A stretch of 5,963 nucleotides of DNA from an uncultured Solirubrobacteraceae bacterium (lineage in GTDB: Bacteria; Actinomycetota; Thermoleophilia; Solirubrobacterales; Solirubrobacteraceae): assembly GCA_902806215.1 (NCBI GenBank), contig CADCVT010000037.1, forward strand, positions 1 to 5,963. The letters are read 5' to 3'. Below are positions 1 to 3,726 of the stretch, in pieces (position 1 is the first letter of the stretch; every line of letters starts with the position of its first letter). The position numbers and the translations under genes are program-made. The notes beneath the pieces were generated by a model that ran no database searches, was not told the DNA's origin, and worked only from the letters and a program-made list of their open reading frames with translations.

Positions 1-36
1 GGCGGCGAGCGCGGCGAGAAGGAGCGTGCGATTCAT
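1..36 (-). CDS. N-terminus of a putative exported protein (partial, cut by window edge)
   Basis: Only 12 codons are visible, reading MNRTLLLAALAA. A short polar/basic start (Asn-Arg) followed by a Leu/Ala-rich stretch is what a Sec signal peptide or lipoprotein leader looks like, so the product is probably secreted or membrane-anchored; its function cannot be told. The ATG (36-34) overlaps the TGA stop of the upstream HAD-CPBP gene (35-33) as ATGA, the classic arrangement for translational coupling. The start is well constrained because the same frame carries a stop at 66-64 and has no other ATG, GTG or TTG in between. No convincing Shine-Dalgarno sequence precedes it, which again suggests coupling. 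It appears to be the third gene of the minus-strand operon. Confidence 0.6.
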   Translation of the reverse strand, partial: MNRTLLLAALAA

Positions 37-1652
37 GATGTGAGCGGGGCGATCGTATTCGAGTTACCCGCGGTCGAGGCGGCGCGAGCGCGCCAATGCG
101 CGGCGATCGGCATGACGATCGCCGCGATGGTCGCCAGCGAGCCGAGGAGCAGCAGCGGGATCTGCCAGTCCCAGTCGACCGCGGCCCCGTAGGCGATCGA
201 TTTGTTGATCGCGTGGAGCGCCATGCAGACGTAGAGCGATCCGGTCCACTGGTAGAGCAGGCAGAAGGCCACGCCGAGGACCGCGAGCGGCGGCAGGGCG
301 AGCGCCTCGGCGGACAGGCCATGGATCAGCCCGAAGATCGTGCCGGTGAGCAGCGCCGCCGGGATCACGCCGCGCCAGTTGCGCAGCGCGCGGTACATGA
401 ACCCGCGGAAGAAGAGCTCCTCGCCGATCGGCGCGGCGACGCAGACGACGAGCGCGCCGAAGGCGATCGCGACGGCCTGCTTCTCGATCCCGAGCCCCTC
501 GAGCTGGTCCTCGGCGCCCTCGAGGTCGACCAGCTGCGTGTAGATCCCAGCCAGCACGATGTAGCCGAAGAACACGGCGACGATCAGCCCGATCGCGCGC
601 CAGATGCCCTTCGGCGGGCGGCGCAGCCCGTACGACGCCGGGGTGACCGGGCCCGCGAGGCGTCCGAACCCGATCGCCGCCGCGATGAACGCCGCCTGCA
701 GCAGGACGCCCGCGGGCAGCGTCAGGCCCGGCGGTGGGTCCGAGGCCTTGTAGTCCAGGCCGAAGGCGGCGGCGCCGAGCAGGACGAGCGCCTGTCCGAG
801 GAAGCCGAGGAACATGGCCGCCACGAGCGCGACGAGCGCCGACCACGGGAGCCAGTTGTCCTCGGTCCTCGGCGGAGGCGGGGCCGGGCGCTCCGGCTGG
901 ATATCCCAGGTCGGCGAGAGGCTCAAGGTGCCGACGAGGCTACTCAGCGTCGTGATCGTCCTCGTGCCGTCTGTCGGCGCGGGCGTGCCGTCGCGGACGA
1001 TCAGCACGGGCTCGATCCCGGCCGCGCGTGCGCCGGCGACGTCCGCCTCGGGCGAGTCGCCGACGTGGACCGCGTCCTGCGGCCCGGCGCCGACCCGCTC
1101 CACGGCCGCGGCGAAGATCGAGGGGTCGGGCTTCGCGGCGCCGTGCTCGGCCGACGTGAGCACCGCGTCGACGAACGGCGCGAGGCCGGTCCGGTCGAGC
1201 ACCTCGTGCAGCGACACGTCCCAGTTGCTGACCACGACGAGCGTCGCGCCGCGCGAGCGCAGCTCGGCCAGCGCCGCGGCGGCCTCGGGGTACGCGCGGA
1301 AGCGCAGCGCGCCGAGCAGGGCCTCCTGGAGGTCGACGATGCCGCGCGCGTGCGGCGGCAGCGCATCCCGCAGGACCTCGGTACAGCGGCCGCGCAGGGC
1401 TTCGAGCCCGGTGGCGTCGGACGCCTCGTCGAGGTGTGCGCGGTAGTAGGCGATCTCCGCGCCGATCGCCCGCGACGCCTCCTCCTCGGTCACGGCCACC
1501 CCGCGCGCGGCGAGCTCCTCGACGAGCGCCGGCGCGGGCGGCGGCAGCTCGACGAGGGTGCCAAGCGCGTCCAAGAGCACCACGCGCGGAGAAATTGCCC
1601 CCCGGGCAATTCCTCCAGCGAGTTCGCCCCCTGGGCGAATCTCGCCGTTCAC
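33..1652 (-). CDS. HAD-superfamily hydrolase fused to CPBP intramembrane metalloprotease
   Basis: One open frame of 539 codons from GTG (1652) to TGA (35-33). Residues about 24-242 form a haloacid-dehalogenase-type hydrolase. Motif I is DALGT with nucleophile Asp28; Leu replaces the usual second Asp, as in haloacid-dehalogenase-like members. Motif II is VVSNWD with Ser142, motif III has Lys174 in AAKPD, and motif IV is HVGDSPEAD (Asp199, Asp204), so all catalytic motifs are present. A Pro-rich linker (about 253-263) leads to a polytopic CPBP (CAAX protease/bacteriocin-processing, Abi) module. It carries the metal/catalytic motifs EELFFR (411-416), FGLIH (440-444) and HAINK (480-484), plus about seven or eight hydrophobic segments. 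The HAD part should be cytosolic; the substrates of both modules are unknown. The GTG overlaps the mannosyltransferase stop as GTGA. A later GTG at 1583 would remove 23 residues encoded by a twin-hairpin element. The frame could instead be two genes, with CPBP starting at TTG 926. Confidence 0.8.
   Translation of the reverse strand: MNGEIRPGGELAGGIARGAISPRVVLLDALGTLVELPPPAPALVEELAARGVAVTEEEASRAIGAEIAYYRAHLDEASDATGLEALRGRCTEVLRDALPPHARGIVDLQEALLGALRFRAYPEAAAALAELRSRGATLVVVSNWDVSLHEVLDRTGLAPFVDAVLTSAEHGAAKPDPSIFAAAVERVGAGPQDAVHVGDSPEADVAGARAAGIEPVLIVRDGTPAPTDGTRTITTLSSLVGTLSLSPTWDIQPERPAPPPPRTEDNWLPWSALVALVAAMFLGFLGQALVLLGAAAFGLDYKASDPPPGLTLPAGVLLQAAFIAAAIGFGRLAGPVTPASYGLRRPPKGIWRAIGLIVAVFFGYIVLAGIYTQLVDLEGAEDQLEGLGIEKQAVAIAFGALVVCVAAPIGEELFFRGFMYRALRNWRGVIPAALLTGTIFGLIHGLSAEALALPPLAVLGVAFCLLYQWTGSLYVCMALHAINKSIAYGAAVDWDWQIPLLLLGSLATIAAIVMPIAAHWRARAASTAGNSNTIAPLTS
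52..57 (-). promoter_or_regulatory. Possible -10 hexamer TACGAT ahead of the exported-protein gene
   Basis: On the minus strand, TACGAT fits the actinobacterial TAnnnT -10 pattern and ends 15 nt before the ATG at 36. It lies in a small AT-richer dip within very GC-rich coding sequence, in the last codons of the CPBP module. No good -35 box is visible. It could give the third gene its own transcript, but it is a weak, chance-prone match. Confidence 0.2.
924..926 (-). other. Alternative TTG start for a separate 297-residue CPBP protease
   Basis: This in-frame TTG lies exactly where the HAD domain ends (its last strand reads TITTLSSLVGT) and just before the Pro-rich linker. Starting here gives a 297-residue CPBP protein, an ordinary length for the family. 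No Shine-Dalgarno sequence is seen upstream. The other two minus frames carry TGA (946-944) and TAG (942-940) 14-22 nt before it, so a single-base indel would recreate two separate genes. This is the main competitor to the fusion reading. Confidence 0.3.
1588..1643 (-). repeat. Twin-hairpin palindromic element at the mannosyltransferase/HAD junction
   Basis: There are two adjacent dyads 3 nt apart. The first in transcription order (1643-1620) pairs GAG-A-TTCGCCC with GGGCGAACTC around loop AGG: 10 bp with one bulged A. The second (1616-1588) pairs GGAGGAATTGCCC with GGGCAATTTCTCC around loop GGG: 13 bp including one G-U pair, so it is fully paired in minus-strand RNA but has an A-C mismatch in plus-strand RNA. 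Both stems share a GCCC-N3-GGGC tip. The element begins 5 nt after the mannosyltransferase stop and ends 4 nt before the internal GTG at 1583. It sequesters a GGAGG (1616-1612). No U-tract follows, so a simple intrinsic terminator is unlikely. If the GTG at 1652 is used, the element codes for most of a 23-residue Gly/Ala/Arg-rich N-terminal extension. It resembles REP/BIME-type repeats, but no second copy exists in this window. Confidence 0.75.
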
Positions 1653-2869
1653 GCCACCCAGTTCCAGGTCGACACGAGGCCGCTGACGACGGCCAGGCAG
1701 ACGAGGAAGCCCCCGACGACGACGGAGCGGGCCGTCGCGCTGCGCCGCTCGACGAGCCACAGCGCGAGCCACAGGTGCAGCGGCCACAGCACCGCCACGA
1801 ACCGCGGGAGCGACATGAGCGGGTGCCCGTCGACCGGCCACGACAGCGGCAGCGCCAGCGCGGTCACGGCGAACAGCCAGTACGCCGCGGGCAGGCGGCG
1901 GACCGCTCCCACGAGCGCGAGGAGCGTCCCGGCGAGCACGACCAGCAGCACGGGGTTGAGCGCCGCGGGGTCGAACGGCTCGGTCGGCCGGGCGTCGCCG
2001 CTGAGCAGCGCCGCGACGCCGTCCCAGGCCGCGCCGACGGCGTCGGGGATCGCGCCGAGCGGCCCGGCGAACGAGCGGTCCCACGCCTCCTGCGCGCGGA
2101 ACGGCCCGAACGCGTCCTGCCCCGACGCGCCGAGGACGAGGCAGAACGCCGCGAGGCCGAACGGCACGGCCGCGAGCGCCCATCCGTCGCGCGGGCGCCC
2201 CGCCTGCCACCAGAGGACGACGAGCGGCACGAGCAGGAGCACGCCGATGCTGCGGGTCGCCGCGGCGAGCATCCCGGCCGTCGCCGCGAGCATCCAGCGG
2301 TCGGTCCGCGCGGCGTACACCGCGGCGACCGACAGCATCAAGAAGAGCGCCTCGCTGTAGACCGCGCTCAGCCACAGCGACCCCGGGAACGCCGCCACGA
2401 GCAGGACCGTGAGCCCCGCGACCTCGCGGTCGTGGTCGAGCGAGACGAGCCGGTGCAGCAGCACGAGGCCCGCGAGCAGGCAGCCGAACGAGACGGCCAG
2501 GCCACCGAGGAGTGCACCGCCGCTGACGAAGCCCACGACGTCGGCCAGCAGCGGATACAGCGGGAAGAACGCCGCGCGCTGCTCGTCGTAGCCCGACCGG
2601 GCGATCTCGAGGAACCACACGCTGTCCCAGCGCGCGGCGGGCGCGACCAGCGCGTCGCCGAGCTCGCCGAACGGCCGGGTCAGCCCGTCGCCGTCGAAGG
2701 CGACCGCGTTGTCGTCGCGGATGCCGAAGCCCGCGACCGCGAGGAGCCCGGCGATCCACACCACCGCCCGCGTCGTCCAGACCGCCCGCCAGGCGTCGGC
2801 GATCGCGGGGTCGGCGGCCGCCCGCGAGCGAGCGGTCGCGCGCAGGGCTTGGCTACGGTCAGCTGCCAT
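1649..2869 (-). CDS. PIG-V-like polytopic mannosyltransferase (GT-C fold)
   Basis: The product is a 406-residue multi-spanning membrane protein. It resembles the bacterial branch of the PIG-V mannosyltransferases (GT76, Mannosyl_trans2), which use polyprenyl-phosphate-linked mannose on the outer face of the membrane. Supporting motifs are RWDSVWFLEIARSGYD (80-95) in the first extracytoplasmic loop after TM1 (about 34-50), FFPLYPLL (101-108), PGSLWLSAVYSEALF (162-176), ATRSIG (204-209) and a late SLPRF (353-357). About nine or ten hydrophobic segments follow one another to the C-terminus. The acceptor is unknown; a lipoglycan or a glycoprotein is possible. The ATG shares its bases with the start of the divergent channel gene (CATG, 2867-2870). 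The first codons (GCA, GCT, CGT, AGC, CAA) are unusually poor in G/C third bases, so this stretch may double as promoter. No better start lies before TM1. It is the first gene of the operon and overlaps the next by GTGA. Confidence 0.8.
   Translation of the reverse strand: MAADRSQALRATARSRAAADPAIADAWRAVWTTRAVVWIAGLLAVAGFGIRDDNAVAFDGDGLTRPFGELGDALVAPAARWDSVWFLEIARSGYDEQRAAFFPLYPLLADVVGFVSGGALLGGLAVSFGCLLAGLVLLHRLVSLDHDREVAGLTVLLVAAFPGSLWLSAVYSEALFLMLSVAAVYAARTDRWMLAATAGMLAAATRSIGVLLLVPLVVLWWQAGRPRDGWALAAVPFGLAAFCLVLGASGQDAFGPFRAQEAWDRSFAGPLGAIPDAVGAAWDGVAALLSGDARPTEPFDPAALNPVLLVVLAGTLLALVGAVRRLPAAYWLFAVTALALPLSWPVDGHPLMSLPRFVAVLWPLHLWLALWLVERRSATARSVVVGGFLVCLAVVSGLVSTWNWVA
2854..2859 (+). promoter_or_regulatory. 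Candidate -10 (TACGGT) for leaderless channel transcript
   Basis: TACGGT fits the TAnnnT -10 pattern common in actinobacteria and ends 8 nt before the channel ATG at 2868. At that distance transcription would begin at or next to the A of the ATG. The channel gene has no Shine-Dalgarno sequence just upstream, which agrees with a leaderless mRNA. No clear -35 box is seen. The site lies inside the first codons of the divergent mannosyltransferase gene. Confidence 0.4.
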
Positions 2870-3659
2870 GTCGGACCTGCGACCTACCCAGGTGGCCGAG
2901 TCGTTCTTCCAGCGCTGGGACCATCAGCTCACCGCGCTCGGGACCGTCGTGCTCGTGCTCGTCGTGGTGTTCGTCGTCGACCGGGCGTTCAAGCGCCGCG
3001 GCCGCGCGCTCGCCCGCCGGGTGACCGGCGGCGAGGACCTCGACCCGGTCCTCGAGACGCGCCTCCGGTTCGTCCGGCGCCTGGTCGAGGCGGTGATCAT
3101 CGTGATCGGGCTGATGATCGCGCTGTCGCAGTTCACGGCGCTCGACCGGTTCGCCGCGAGCATCCTCGCCTCGAGCGCGCTCGTCGCGGCGGTCGTCGGC
3201 TTCGCGGCGCAGCAGACGATCGGCAACGTCATCGCGGGCGTGATGCTGGCCGTGACGCAGCCGATCCGGATCGGCGACCGGGTGACCTTCGAGGATCACA
3301 GCGGCGTGGTCGAGGACATCCGGCTGACGCACACGTTCCTCCAGACGGGAGGGGACGCTCGGATCATCGTCCCGAACGGGAAGCTGGCGGGGACGGTCGT
3401 ACGCAACGACTCCATCGTGACGGAGACGGTCGCGGTCGAGGTCGAGGTGTGGCTCGCCAACGAGGCCGACGAGCTGCGCGCGCTCGAGGTCGTCGAGGCG
3501 GCCGTGCCGGGGACGCAGGCGACGATCAAGGCGATCACCTTCGAGGGCACGACCCTGGCGGTGACGGGCGAGCCGTCGTCGCCGGTCGAGCGCGCGACGC
3601 GCGAGGCGGACCTCCGGCGGGCGGTCGCCCAGGCGTTGCGCACTGCGTCGCTTCGGTGA
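2868..3659 (+). CDS. MscS-family small-conductance mechanosensitive ion channel
   Basis: The 263-residue product is a membrane channel that opens under membrane tension to release solutes on hypo-osmotic shock. Three hydrophobic segments are visible: TM1 about 22-38, TM2 about 72-90 and the pore-lining TM3 about 96-130, which has the small-residue Gly/Ala pattern AAVVGFAAQQTIGNVIAG typical of MscS. The beta domain follows: PIRIGDRVTFEDHSGVVEDI (132-151), then the family signature VPNGKLAGTVVRN (168-179), equivalent to the usual PNxxL...N motif. The protein is slightly shorter than E. coli MscS (286 residues), with a trimmed C-terminal alpha/beta domain and an Arg-rich end. The ATG at 2868 is chosen because it immediately precedes a normal MscS N-terminus; the upstream in-frame sequence is antisense to the mannosyltransferase. 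The penicillin-binding protein gene lies 67 bp downstream on the same strand and may be cotranscribed. Confidence 0.88.
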   Translation: MSDLRPTQVAESFFQRWDHQLTALGTVVLVLVVVFVVDRAFKRRGRALARRVTGGEDLDPVLETRLRFVRRLVEAVIIVIGLMIALSQFTALDRFAASILASSALVAAVVGFAAQQTIGNVIAGVMLAVTQPIRIGDRVTFEDHSGVVEDIRLTHTFLQTGGDARIIVPNGKLAGTVVRNDSIVTETVAVEVEVWLANEADELRALEVVEAAVPGTQATIKAITFEGTTLAVTGEPSSPVERATREADLRRAVAQALRTASLR

Positions 3660-3676
3660 CAACTTCGTCACGCAAG
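3651..3676 (+). other. Imperfect inverted repeat over the channel stop codon
   Basis: GTGAC (3656-3660) and GTCAC (3667-3671) form a 5-bp dyad with a 6-nt loop. It is extended by CTT/AAG beyond a 2x2 internal mismatch, and it covers the TGA at 3657-3659. It is too short and lacks the U-tract of an intrinsic terminator. It could be a weak attenuating hairpin or an operator for the penicillin-binding protein gene, or it may be chance. Confidence 0.25.
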
Positions 3677-3683
3677 AGCCCTT

Positions 3684-3706
3684 CCCGGCGGAGGATCGCC
3701 CGGCGG
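3684..3706 (+). repeat. Short direct repeat CCCGGCGG in the channel-PBP gap
   Basis: CCCGGCGG occurs at 3684-3691 and again at 3699-3706, 15 bp apart, within the 67-bp gap before the penicillin-binding protein gene. A pair of direct repeats in a promoter region could be an activator site, but in DNA this GC-rich an 8-bp G/C repeat is easily random. Confidence 0.2.
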
Positions 3707-3716
3707 CTGCCAGAAT

Positions 3717-3722
3717 GGGGAG
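3717..3722 (+). promoter_or_regulatory. Shine-Dalgarno sequence GGGGAG for the penicillin-binding protein
   Basis: GGGGAG lies 4 nt before the ATG at 3727 and is the clearest ribosome binding site in the window; it supports that start. It also lies within a three-codon ATG-GGG-AGC-TGA reading frame (3715-3726) whose stop directly abuts the start codon. Confidence 0.55.
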
Positions 3723-3726
3723 CTGA

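Noticed and set aside
1588..1643. Twin hairpins as an intrinsic transcription terminator
   Set aside because: Neither stem is followed by a T-rich tract on either strand, and the downstream gene overlaps the upstream one, so termination here would cut the operon.
96..2360. Long plus-strand open frame opposite the HAD-CPBP and mannosyltransferase genes
   Set aside because: It is rich in Arg, Asp, Glu and Gln with no domain or hydrophobic pattern. It is antisense to genes with clear family motifs and is typical of spurious frames in very GC-rich DNA.
1653..2759. Extension of the HAD-CPBP frame upstream to 2759
   Set aside because: The frame stays open, but the extra 369 residues are Arg/Ala-rich and out of frame with the mannosyltransferase, whose own frame shows proper transmembrane segments and family motifs. 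The real start is at or after 1652.
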